NCBI RefSeq assembly: GCF_035917235.1
Contig: NZ_CP108423.1
Location: forward strand, 930,001-994,000
DNA from: Streptomyces sp. NBC_01294
GTDB taxonomy: Bacteria; Actinomycetota; Actinomycetes; Streptomycetales; Streptomycetaceae
DNA length: 64,000 bases
Reading direction: 5' to 3'
Shown here piece by piece: positions 1 to 8,243 of this stretch. Below the pieces are notes generated by a model, which did no database searches, had not been told where the DNA came from, and worked only from the letters and a program-made list of their open reading frames with translations. The position numbers and the translations under genes were made by a program. How positions within the stretch are numbered: position 1 is the stretch's first letter; each line of letters starts with the position of its first letter.

Positions 1-942
1 CATCACCCAGCCCAGCGGGAAGCGGCGCATCCGGTCCAGGTGGCGGCGCTGGTTCGACGGGAACCGGTGGGCCACCGGGTCGGCGAGCGGTTCCGAGGTG
101 GCCATGAGGTCCGCGATGACCTGCGACTCCAGGCTGCGGGCGAAGGCCAGCCGCCCCTCGTCGTCGGTCGGCGGCACCTCGCCGTTGACGCCCACCAGCA
201 GGATGATCCATCGGCCGTGCTCCAGCGGCAGGGCCATCGCGAGCCGCCGGCTGTCGGGGCTGCCGATCACCGCCGCGGCCTTCCAGTCCCGCGCCGTGGT
301 CTCCTCGCGACGGTGGAGGCGGCTCGCGTAGTGGGTGTCGACGGTGACCACGGACAGGGGCGGCGGCCCGTACCCGAGTTCCTTGAGCCAGCCCAGGCTC
401 CTCGCCTGACGCCCCGTGGCATCGACGATCAGATCGCACCGGACGGGCGGCTGCCCGGCCAGGCGGACCCCGGCGATTCGCGTGCCCGTACCGTCGGGGA
501 CCAGCCCCTCCACTGCGGTCCGGTCGCGCAGGGTGACGCACGGAATCCGGGCCAGGCGCCGTCGCACCGTCGCCTCGAGGAGCGGCCGGGACATCATCGG
601 GCCGCGGAGGGCGGAAGGCGGGCTGGTCAGCGCACCGCCGCCCTGGTGCCAGTAGAAGTCGCGGCAGACGTCGAGCTCGACGGCTCCGCCCTCGTAAAGC
701 TCCTCGGTGATGCCCGGGAACCACTCCTCCAGCAACTGCGCGCCCGCGTGGAGCAGGAGGTGGGGCTGGCGCCCCTGCGGTACCTGCGCACGCCACCGGT
801 CCTCGTCCGGCAGGATGTCGCGGTCGATCACCACGACCTCGTCGAATCGGTCCGACAGGACGCGCGCCGCACACAGCCCGGCCATGCTCGCGCCGGCCAC
901 GACCGCCGTCTGTGCCACGCGGCGGGGTACACCACGGGTCAT
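1..942 (-). CDS. FAD-dependent oxidoreductase/monooxygenase, 3' end beyond window
   Basis: The reading frame is open from an ATG at 942 to the left edge, giving 314 residues with no stop, so the C-terminus is outside the window. Residues 14-26 form the N-terminal Rossmann motif (VVAGASMAGLCAA) that binds the ADP part of FAD, followed by an acidic residue at the end of the second strand (VIDRD, about 38-42). Residues 174-178 (DATGR) match the second FAD motif of group A flavoprotein monooxygenases. The segment VPQGRQPHLLL near residue 54 is typical of a Streptomyces subfamily of squalene-epoxidase-like flavoproteins. The substrate cannot be told. It appears monocistronic on the visible side, and the next gene on this strand is a broken decarboxylase. 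Confidence 0.85.
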   Translation of the reverse strand, partial: MTRGVPRRVAQTAVVAGASMAGLCAARVLSDRFDEVVVIDRDILPDEDRWRAQVPQGRQPHLLLHAGAQLLEEWFPGITEELYEGGAVELDVCRDFYWHQGGGALTSPPSALRGPMMSRPLLEATVRRRLARIPCVTLRDRTAVEGLVPDGTGTRIAGVRLAGQPPVRCDLIVDATGRQARSLGWLKELGYGPPPLSVVTVDTHYASRLHRREETTARDWKAAAVIGSPDSRRLAMALPLEHGRWIILLVGVNGEVPPTDDEGRLAFARSLESQVIADLMATSEPLADPVAHRFPSNQRRHLDRMRRFPLGWVM

Positions 943-1043
943 CCGGACTCCTACGGAGCGGCCCCCGATCCGCCCCTTCCGATTCTCCCACCGGCAGGAG
1001 GAACCTTCCCGTCTGCTTCGGGCGCGGGCTTGCGGCGGCGGCT

Positions 1044-1760
<717 letters not shown>

Positions 1761-2076
1761 ACCTTCGTTCCCAGGCAGTGATGCGCCGGATCGGCATGAC
1801 CCGAGACCCGGCCGACGACTTCGAGGATCCGAGCGTGCCAGAAGGACCGCTTCGCCAGTGTGTGCTGTACCGGCCCCCCGCAGAGATGCGCACGGCCTAC
1901 ACCGCGCGGCAGGACGCGACCCTCGGCACGGCCCCCACACTCCACGAGCGGGCGGCCCCGACCCCTCGTTGATCGCGTAACTGTCTGGGTTCTGGGCAAC
2001 TGCGAGGTCTTGGCCCGGGCCTTGATCCGGATGATTACCGGGGCCCGGGGCCTGGGTTCGGCCTGATGCCGGGGGC
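1761..2076. other. Intergenic, no supported gene
   Basis: No frame here shows a family motif or a convincing start with a ribosome-binding site. It separates the decarboxylase remnant from the 3' end of the repeat protein. It may hold debris from the deletion that removed the decarboxylase N-terminus. Confidence 0.5.
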
Positions 2077-5046
2077 TTAGCCGGACTTGCCGCCAGAGCC
2101 CTTCACGGCGCCTTGGTCCGACGCATTGCCAGAGTCCTGGTCTGGATCCCGGCCCGGCGAGTTGCCCGGCTCGTGCGCAGGATCATGGCCCGGCTCCTGA
2201 CCCGGCTTGGTACCGGGGCCAGTTCCGGGGCTCTGACCCGAGCCCTTCCCGGGCCCTTGGTCCGGCTTGGTGCCGGGGTCTTGGCCCGGGTCCTGACCCG
2301 ACTTGTCACCGGAGCCCTTCCCCGGATCCTGCCCCGGCGCATGGCCAGGATCCTGACCCGGTCCCTGATCCGGCTGATTGCCCGAGCCCTTGCCGGTGTC
2401 CTGGCCCGGCTTGCCACCGGAGCCCTTCCCCGGATCCTGACCGGGCTCATTGCCCGGCTTGGTACCAGAGCCACTCCCGGGATTCTGGCCCGAGCCATTC
2501 CCCGGACCTTGATCCGGCCTACTACCCGGGTCCTGGCCCGGCGCGCCACCAGAATCCTTCCCCGAGTCCTGACCTGGCTTGCCACCGGAGCCCTTCCCAG
2601 GGTCCTGACCGGGCTCGTTGCCCGGCTTGGTACCAGAGTCACTCCCCGGAGGCTGGCCTGAGCCCTTCCCCGGACCTTGATCCGGCTTACCACCAGGGTC
2701 CTGGCCCGGGTTTTGACCCGGCTTACCACCGGGGTCTTCCCCCGTGCCCTGGCCAGGCTTACTGCCCGGGTCCTGACCGGGCTCATTGCCCGGCTTGGTG
2801 CCAGGGTCACTCCCAGGGGGCTGGCCCGAGTCCTGCCCAGGGCCTTGGTCGGGCTTGCCACCGGAGCCCTTTCCGGGGTCTTGACCAGGCTCGTTGCCCG
2901 GCTTGCCACCAGAGTCCTTCCCCGGGTCCTGGCCCGGCTTGCTGCCAGGATCGTTGCCCGAGCCCTTCCCCGGACCTTGATCCGGCTTGGTACCAGAGTC
3001 ACTTCCCGGAGGCTGGCCTGAGCCCTTCCCCGGACCTTGATCCGGCTGATTGCCGGGGTCTTGGCCCTGCTTACTACCCGAGTCCTTCCCCGGACCTTCG
3101 TCCGGCTTGCCACCGGAGTCCTCCCCCGGGCCCTGGCCAGGCTTACGGCCAGGGTCCTTGCCCGGGTCCTCACCGGGTTCGCTGCCCGGCTTGGTGCCAG
3201 AGTCACTCCCAGGAGGCCGGCCCGAGTCCTTCCCCGGGTCCTGACCCGGCTTACTACCCGAGTCCTGCCCAGGGTCTTGACCCGGCTTACTACCCGAGTC
3301 CTGCCCAGGGTCCTGTCCCGGCTTACTACCCGAGTCCTGCCCAGGGTCCTGTCCCGGCTTACTACCCGAGTCCTGCCCCGGGTCCTGTCCCGGCTTACTA
3401 CCCGAGTCCTTCCCCGGACCTTCGTCCGGCTTGGCGCCAGGGTCCTGGCCCGGGTCCTGACCGGGCTCGCTGCCCGGCTTGGTGCCAGAGTCACTCCCAG
3501 GAGGCCGGCCCGAGTCCTTCCCCGGGTCCTGACCCGGCTTACTACCCGAGTCCTTCCCCGGACCCTCGTCCGGCTTGTCGCCAGGATCCTGGCCCGGGTC
3601 CTGACCGGGCTCGCTGCCCGGCTTGGTGCCAGAGTCACTCCCAGGAGGCCGGCCCGAGTCCTTCCCCGGGTCCTGACCCGGCTTACTACCCGAGTCCTGC
3701 CCCGGACCCTCGTCCGGCTTGTCGCCAGGGGCCTGGACCGGCTTGTCGCCGGAGCCCTTCCCGGGGTCTTGACCCGGCTTGTCGCCGGGGGCCTTGCCCG
3801 GGCCTTGGTACGGATTGGCTCCGGGGTCCTGGCCTGGGTCCTGAGCGGGCTTTTCGCCGGAGCCCTTCCCGGGGTCCTGGCCGGGCTTGGCGCCAGGGGC
3901 CTTGCCCGGGCCTTGGTCCGGATTGGTGCCGGGGGCGTTGCCCGGGGGTTGGCCGGGGGGCGTGCCCGGGTGCTTTCCCTTGTCCCCGGTCTTGTCGTGC
4001 TCCCCGTGCTCCTCCCCGTCGGGGGGCTTCTCCGCTGATTCCGGCTGGGGCGACGGCAGGGACGGGTACGGCGCGTCGGGCGTGTGGCCCTTCGGCGGGG
4101 GGATCGCCTGGTCGTTCTTGCCCTGCGCGTCGCCGCTCGGGCGGGCGTACCAGTCCTTGCGGTCCTGGTCGAACATCGCGACGGCCTTCACCGGCTTCTC
4201 GGCGGGTGTGACCGCAACGCGGTCGGAGGACTCGAACGACGGCCACGCCGTGCCGCTGTACGCCTGATTGCCCTGGACGGCGACGGGCGGGGAAAGGGGG
4301 TTGCCGCAGGCGCAGCGGACCCGGGGGACGCCGCGGTCGTCGACCAGGACGGACGTGCCGGCCTGCAGGACCGCCTGGTTGCTGGTGGGCGCGCCGTTCC
4401 TGTACCCGTAGTTGGTGACCCGGGTGTCCCAGCCCAGCCGGACGGGCGTCAGAGACCGCAGGTAGGAAGGGATGTCGGCCTGCCGGACGCGCAGAGGGGC
4501 GGCGAAGGCTTTCCCCTTGTCCGCGTGCCGCACGAGGAACCCGATCTGCTTCTCGACGTCGCAGCTCGCGACGTTCCGCGTGCCCCCGTACAGACCCGGG
4601 TGCGCACCGTTGACCTCGATCGTGCGCTCGCCGCTCGTGGCGGGCGGGACCACGGCGGCCTCGGACTCCGTCGCCGTGACCGTCGAAGGGGTGAACGGAT
4701 CGGGGCCGGCCGACGAGGCTGCCTGGAGGAAGACCTCGCCGCCGGCAGCCCGCTCCCCGCCCATGATGGTGAAGCCGATGACCGCGGCCGTCGCCATGAC
4801 CACCGCGGTGCTCGCGCTCAGCAGGGTCCTGCGCGACCGCCATCCGGAAGCCGACCCTCGGCGGCGGCCAGGCTCGTCCGGCTTGCCGCTGCCGGCCGGC
4901 GGACCCGGGGGTCCGGACCGGGGCGGAGGCGCTGGTGGCGGAGGAGGGGGCGGTGGGGGCGAAGGCTGCTCGTTCGTCGGCCGATCGGACAGCGGACCGG
5001 CCGGGGGGCCGGTGGGGCGCTCGGACGGAGGGGGGAAGGAAGTCAC
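2077..5046 (-). CDS. Membrane-anchored DUF6777-like protein with long Gly/Pro/Asp repeat tail
   Basis: A 989-residue protein starting at GTG 5046, preceded by GGGGGGAGAG. Residues 1-70 are a Pro-rich cytoplasmic segment; 75-95 form one membrane helix, so the rest is probably outside. Residues about 104-300 resemble the Streptomyces extracellular domain catalogued as DUF6777, including GGEVFLQAASSAGPDPF and a CACGNPL motif. From about residue 345 to the end there are about 640 residues of degenerate repeats built on GxxPGxDxG units (for example DPGKDSGSKPGQ), acidic, with Gly spaced irregularly. It is not canonical collagen because the G-X-Y period is not kept. The tail may be an extended stalk through the cell wall. 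Function is unknown. Very long open frames on the opposite strand are side effects of the repeat. Confidence 0.85.
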   Translation of the reverse strand: MTSFPPPSERPTGPPAGPLSDRPTNEQPSPPPPPPPPPAPPPRSGPPGPPAGSGKPDEPGRRRGSASGWRSRRTLLSASTAVVMATAAVIGFTIMGGERAAGGEVFLQAASSAGPDPFTPSTVTATESEAAVVPPATSGERTIEVNGAHPGLYGGTRNVASCDVEKQIGFLVRHADKGKAFAAPLRVRQADIPSYLRSLTPVRLGWDTRVTNYGYRNGAPTSNQAVLQAGTSVLVDDRGVPRVRCACGNPLSPPVAVQGNQAYSGTAWPSFESSDRVAVTPAEKPVKAVAMFDQDRKDWYARPSGDAQGKNDQAIPPPKGHTPDAPYPSLPSPQPESAEKPPDGEEHGEHDKTGDKGKHPGTPPGQPPGNAPGTNPDQGPGKAPGAKPGQDPGKGSGEKPAQDPGQDPGANPYQGPGKAPGDKPGQDPGKGSGDKPVQAPGDKPDEGPGQDSGSKPGQDPGKDSGRPPGSDSGTKPGSEPGQDPGQDPGDKPDEGPGKDSGSKPGQDPGKDSGRPPGSDSGTKPGSEPGQDPGQDPGAKPDEGPGKDSGSKPGQDPGQDSGSKPGQDPGQDSGSKPGQDPGQDSGSKPGQDPGQDSGSKPGQDPGKDSGRPPGSDSGTKPGSEPGEDPGKDPGRKPGQGPGEDSGGKPDEGPGKDSGSKQGQDPGNQPDQGPGKGSGQPPGSDSGTKPDQGPGKGSGNDPGSKPGQDPGKDSGGKPGNEPGQDPGKGSGGKPDQGPGQDSGQPPGSDPGTKPGNEPGQDPGSKPGQGTGEDPGGKPGQNPGQDPGGKPDQGPGKGSGQPPGSDSGTKPGNEPGQDPGKGSGGKPGQDSGKDSGGAPGQDPGSRPDQGPGNGSGQNPGSGSGTKPGNEPGQDPGKGSGGKPGQDTGKGSGNQPDQGPGQDPGHAPGQDPGKGSGDKSGQDPGQDPGTKPDQGPGKGSGQSPGTGPGTKPGQEPGHDPAHEPGNSPGRDPDQDSGNASDQGAVKGSGGKSG
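2100..3990. repeat. Degenerate tandem repeat coding the Gly/Pro tail
   Basis: Roughly 1.9 kb of imperfect tandem units, mostly multiples of 15 bp, with higher-order blocks repeated nearly verbatim between about 3180 and 3700. The near-identity of neighbouring blocks points to recent expansion by recombination or slippage, so copy number is likely to differ between strains and to be hard to assemble. Confidence 0.85.
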
Positions 5047-5138
5047 GACACTCTCCCCCCGCCGCAGGACATCGGGCGATCAACTGTGATGCGCATGCTC
5101 TGGCTCCCTATCGCAACCATGGCCTCCACGTCTCAGAG

Positions 5139-5160
5139 GCGGAACCAGTGGAGGTTCCGC
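5139..5160. promoter_or_regulatory. Inverted repeat in 5047-5348 intergenic region
   Basis: A perfect 8-bp dyad (GCGGAACC, 6-nt spacer, GGTTCCGC) lies about 95 bp upstream of the repeat-protein start. It could be an operator or a short hairpin. The rest of the 300-bp gap between the repeat protein and the upstream ferritin-like gene shows no coding signal. Confidence 0.45.
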
Positions 5161-5348
5161 TCCCGCGAGAAAGGGTGAAGAGGGAGGCGGGCGGACAGCC
5201 CGTCCCTTCACGAGTCGACGCGGGTGGGGCCACTTGCTGTGCGTGAGCCCACGTCTTGAGTAAGCCCCCGACCTCGGTACACGTCATGATGCGAATGTTC
5301 GGGACTTGACAGACGAACGCGGCCGCGCCGACCGCCGGAAGTGGTGTC

Positions 5349-6419
5349 TCAGGCGTCGACGTACCGGAATTCCGGGCCGTAGGTCCTGCCGCTGCCGTCC
5401 GGCAGCTGTCGCTCCATCAGCATCCGCGCCGGGCCCTCGAGCTCGAACATCTGGCCCACCGCCTCGGTCAGCAGATCGTCCGCCTCGGCCGGGAAATCCG
5501 TCTGCCAGGCCGATTCGAGGAACCTCAGCATCTGGCTGTACGCGCGGTTGACGTCGCCGAGCCGGCGCCTGGTGTCGGCGTCGAGCGGGCCCGCCGCCTC
5601 CCAGCCGCCGAGCGGGACGGTGGCCATGGGATGGGCCGCCGGCATCGGGATGTCCTCGCCGGCGAACGCCCACGTCTCCGGGGCCTCCGAGGTCTTGATG
5701 AGCTTGCGGCCGAGGAAGAGCTCCCGGAAGACGTAGTAGTGGGCGAGTTCGCCGTCCTCCCCGGGGTGGGGGTTCGCCGGTGACCCGGACGTGCCTTCGC
5801 CCTGCTCCTTGATGATGCCGATGGCCTTCTCGACGGCCGCGAGCGAGGTGAGCGGCTCGATGCTGTTGCCCGTGCCGTGGTGAGCCATGCGCCGTTTCAG
5901 CTGCCGGGCGCCGGTGATCAGGCCCTCGTGCTGCCGGAACACGGCGAGGGCCGCCGTGTAGAAGGCCCCGATCGAGGTGTGCGTCGCGCCCTCGGCGTCC
6001 GCGACCGGGGCGTCGGGTTCCTCGATGCGCGCGTACAGGTCCAGCGACTCCTTCGTCAGCCCGCTCAGGAAGACGGACAGCTCCGGGCGTACGCCGCCGG
6101 GCAGCGGGCCGGGGTACTTCGGCACCGTGCGCTCGTCGGCGAGGCGGGGAACTCCCCCGATGGTGGTGAGCAGGTTGCAGGCGAGGCCCAGGTGCGACAT
6201 CTCGTCGAAGACGATCCGCCGTATCGCCTCGGCCGCGACCCCGTCCTCGGAGGGGTCCTTGATCGACCACAGACCGCACAAGTAGGGCGGAAGCGTGGCG
6301 AGTTCCAGCATGATGGCTTGCTGCAGCGCGTCCTTCAGCCAGTCCGCACCGCGGCCTTCGGCCGGCTCGGCCATCAATTCGACGATCCTGTTGCTGCGGT
6401 ATGCGAGAAGCGTGGTCAC
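5349..6419 (-). CDS. VioB-like ferritin-fold protein (iminophenyl-pyruvate dimer synthase domain)
   Basis: A 356-residue protein. The GTG at 6419 is chosen because GGAAGGGG lies 7 nt upstream and the protein begins at the conserved segment VTTLLAYRSNRI; longer in-frame starts add unrelated sequence. The N-terminal half is ferritin-like with AIMLELATLPPYL (Glu39) and FDEMSHL (Glu73, His76), a carboxylate/His set expected for a di-iron centre, and a later ELAHYYVFRELF. This domain is found in the N-terminal part of VioB/RebD-type enzymes that couple imines of aromatic amino acids, but also in many stand-alone actinobacterial proteins of unknown role. No VioA/RebO-type oxidase or other pathway gene is next to it, so an indole-dimer role is not supported. 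Confidence 0.75.
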   Translation of the reverse strand: MTTLLAYRSNRIVELMAEPAEGRGADWLKDALQQAIMLELATLPPYLCGLWSIKDPSEDGVAAEAIRRIVFDEMSHLGLACNLLTTIGGVPRLADERTVPKYPGPLPGGVRPELSVFLSGLTKESLDLYARIEEPDAPVADAEGATHTSIGAFYTAALAVFRQHEGLITGARQLKRRMAHHGTGNSIEPLTSLAAVEKAIGIIKEQGEGTSGSPANPHPGEDGELAHYYVFRELFLGRKLIKTSEAPETWAFAGEDIPMPAAHPMATVPLGGWEAAGPLDADTRRRLGDVNRAYSQMLRFLESAWQTDFPAEADDLLTEAVGQMFELEGPARMLMERQLPDGSGRTYGPEFRYVDA

Positions 6420-6921
6420 GAAGGATCCCCTTCCGTGCGCCTTCCTTCCGGTGCCCGGTGAACCGGCGCCAGGTGTGAACAGGCACCCGGTGCACAGGCA
6501 CCCGGTGGCCGGCGGCGGGCCGTGGTCCCGCGCAGCAAGCAGCCGGGAAGGTGGAGCCGAGGTGGACATCTGCCTCCCCCGGAGTGCGTTCGAGAGCACG
6601 GCCGAGCCGGGCAGGCGCCTTCCACGCTACGTCACCGGACCGCCGCCGGCTCGTCGGACCGCACCCTTTCACCCGCTACCGGCGAGTACAGCATCTGCTA
6701 GGTGAAATCACGGAATCCGCCTTACTTGCAGGCTTATCTGACTGATACATTCCGCAAGCGCAACTCGCACACCCATCACGTCACGGCGGTCCACGACCTG
6801 GTCGACGCCGTGCCGAACACCTCGGTCAGACCGAAGTCCTGAGAACCACGACGGATGCGTCGGAGCCCGTGCGGCCGTGGCCGCCTCCAAGCCGAGATCC
6901 ACCTCCGAAAGGGACAAGTTG
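6420..6921. other. Non-coding gap between divergent genes
   Basis: About 500 bp between the ferritin-like gene (leftward) and the secreted-protein gene (rightward), expected to hold both promoters. The only notable stretch is 6690-6760, which is less GC-rich than its surroundings. A 45-codon open frame at about 6706-6841 on the plus strand lacks a usable start. Confidence 0.4.
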
Positions 6922-8001
6922 ATGAGGAAGATGCTTCTGCGGCGTACCGCCGCGGGGAAGGCGCTGGTCGTGGGCGCCCTGCTGGCCCTGGCCGTACCGG
7001 GAATCGCGTACGCCAACACAGTCGGCGTGACGGTGAAGACCCCGGGCGCCACCATGGGGCCCGGCTCCGCCTTCTCCGAGATATCGACCAACGCGGCCTG
7101 TAGCAGCGGCCTGATCTCCGGTGGCGGGATCAACCAGGCCATCGGCACCGGCACCTCGTCCAACGGCAACAAGATCAACGGCACCTCGCCGAGCCCCGAC
7201 GGCAGCACCGAGTACACCGGCTCCACCGGCGTGGTCGGCACCGACGTGACGTACTGGCTCGGCATCGGCGGCAGCGGGGGCGCGGTGAACGCCTCCTTCT
7301 CCAGCACCCCGTACGCGATGTGCTTCACCAGCAACCTGATCAACCGCACCCAGGTGGTCATGAACAAGATCGCCGGACCCACCACCAGCGGGACGGTGGG
7401 CCTGGTCACAGCGACCTGCCCGGCCAACACCCGGCTGATCGGCGGTGGCGCCCGCATCACCCCGGCCAGCGTCGGCAGCCTCAAGCCGATCGCCGGCTTC
7501 CCCACCTTCAACGACTCCGCCCACGGCTTCGGCCAGAAGGCCGCGGCCGACGGCGAGACCAACCCCGACTCCTGGAGCGCGGTCGGCTGGAACGGAGGCG
7601 GCGGCAACAGCAACAACACCACGTACGCCTACGCGATCTGCAGCGGCAACGGCATCAACGTCAGCGGCGCCACCGTCAAGGTCCGCCACAGCGAGGTGAG
7701 CGGCCCGACCGCGGCCACCAGCGGCCAGACCGTCACGGTCGGCTGCGACGGCGGGGACGGCAAGCTGGTCAGTGGCGGCGCCGCCATCAGCGGGGGCAAC
7801 GTCACGACCACCAACTTCACCGGACCCGGCTCCGTCGGCGACCACCTCAACGGCAGCTACCCCAGTAACTCCGGCGGCACCCCGGTCGGTGACGGAACCA
7901 CCACCGCCGCCTACTGGACGGCCTTCACCCACACCGGCGGGGGCAGCTCGCCGAACACCTACTCCGACGCCTGGGCGCTCTGCGCCGACGACGGTGTCTG
8001 A
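6922..8001 (+). CDS. Secreted protein with triplicated Cys/Gly motif
   Basis: A 359-residue protein starting at ATG 6922, preceded by GAAAGGGAC. A clear Sec signal peptide (MRKMLLRRT, hydrophobic core, then VPGIAYA) predicts cleavage near residue 31. The mature protein contains three spaced copies of a Cys-led motif ending in a Gly-rich turn: CSSGLISGGGINQ, CPANTRLIGGGARI and CDGGDGKLVSGGAAI, each followed by a variable Gly/Asn/Thr-rich segment and a short closing strand containing YAMC or YAIC. This suggests three repeats of one disulfide-closed beta unit. I do not recognise a named family or an enzymatic motif. A strong hairpin follows at 8110-8150, so it is probably transcribed alone. Extracellular location is inferred from the signal peptide. 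Confidence 0.8.
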   Translation: MRKMLLRRTAAGKALVVGALLALAVPGIAYANTVGVTVKTPGATMGPGSAFSEISTNAACSSGLISGGGINQAIGTGTSSNGNKINGTSPSPDGSTEYTGSTGVVGTDVTYWLGIGGSGGAVNASFSSTPYAMCFTSNLINRTQVVMNKIAGPTTSGTVGLVTATCPANTRLIGGGARITPASVGSLKPIAGFPTFNDSAHGFGQKAAADGETNPDSWSAVGWNGGGGNSNNTTYAYAICSGNGINVSGATVKVRHSEVSGPTAATSGQTVTVGCDGGDGKLVSGGAAISGGNVTTTNFTGPGSVGDHLNGSYPSNSGGTPVGDGTTTAAYWTAFTHTGGGSSPNTYSDAWALCADDGV

Positions 8002-8109
8002 GACGGACGTCTGAGCAGGCCGTCCGAGCCGGACCGCTGACCCCGAAGCGGCCGGCGGCGACGTCCGAGCCCGAAGCGTCCGAGCCACCGGCAGCCGGCA
8101 GCCGCTGTC

Positions 8110-8150
8110 CGCAGGCGGGCCCATCCGGAACCGGTCCGGGCCCGCCTGCG
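8110..8150 (+). terminator. Hairpin terminator after secreted repeat protein
   Basis: A perfect 13-bp stem (CGCAGGCGGGCCC with GGGCCCGCCTGCG) with a 15-nt loop, 109 bp past the stop at 8001 and before the next gene at 8244. There is no T-tract, as is usual in Streptomyces. Confidence 0.75.
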
Positions 8151-8243
8151 CAGTGCCCGTCCCGCCCCGGCCCCGCTCCACGGGGCCGAGGGGCGGCGCA
8201 TCCCATCCCCTTCCAAGTACCCTCGTTTGGACCCTCGTTGACC

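Noticed and set aside
1778..1972. 64-codon plus-strand frame
   Set aside because: No family motif and no clear ribosome-binding site; kept as unannotated intergenic sequence.
3037..4038. Very long open frame on the plus strand opposite the Gly/Pro repeat protein
   Set aside because: It is a by-product of the repeated high-GC sequence; it consists of Arg/Leu/Thr repeats with no start signal, and the minus-strand frame has a signal-anchor, domain and ribosome-binding site.
5349..6419. Indole-dimer (violacein/rebeccamycin-type) biosynthesis cluster
   Set aside because: Only the ferritin-like domain is present; no amino-acid oxidase, chromopyrrolate-type or P450 gene accompanies it.
6706..6841. 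Short plus-strand frame ending VDAVPNTSVRPKS
   Set aside because: It has no ATG, GTG or TTG with a ribosome-binding site, and no recognisable family; it could be debris but is not supported as a gene.
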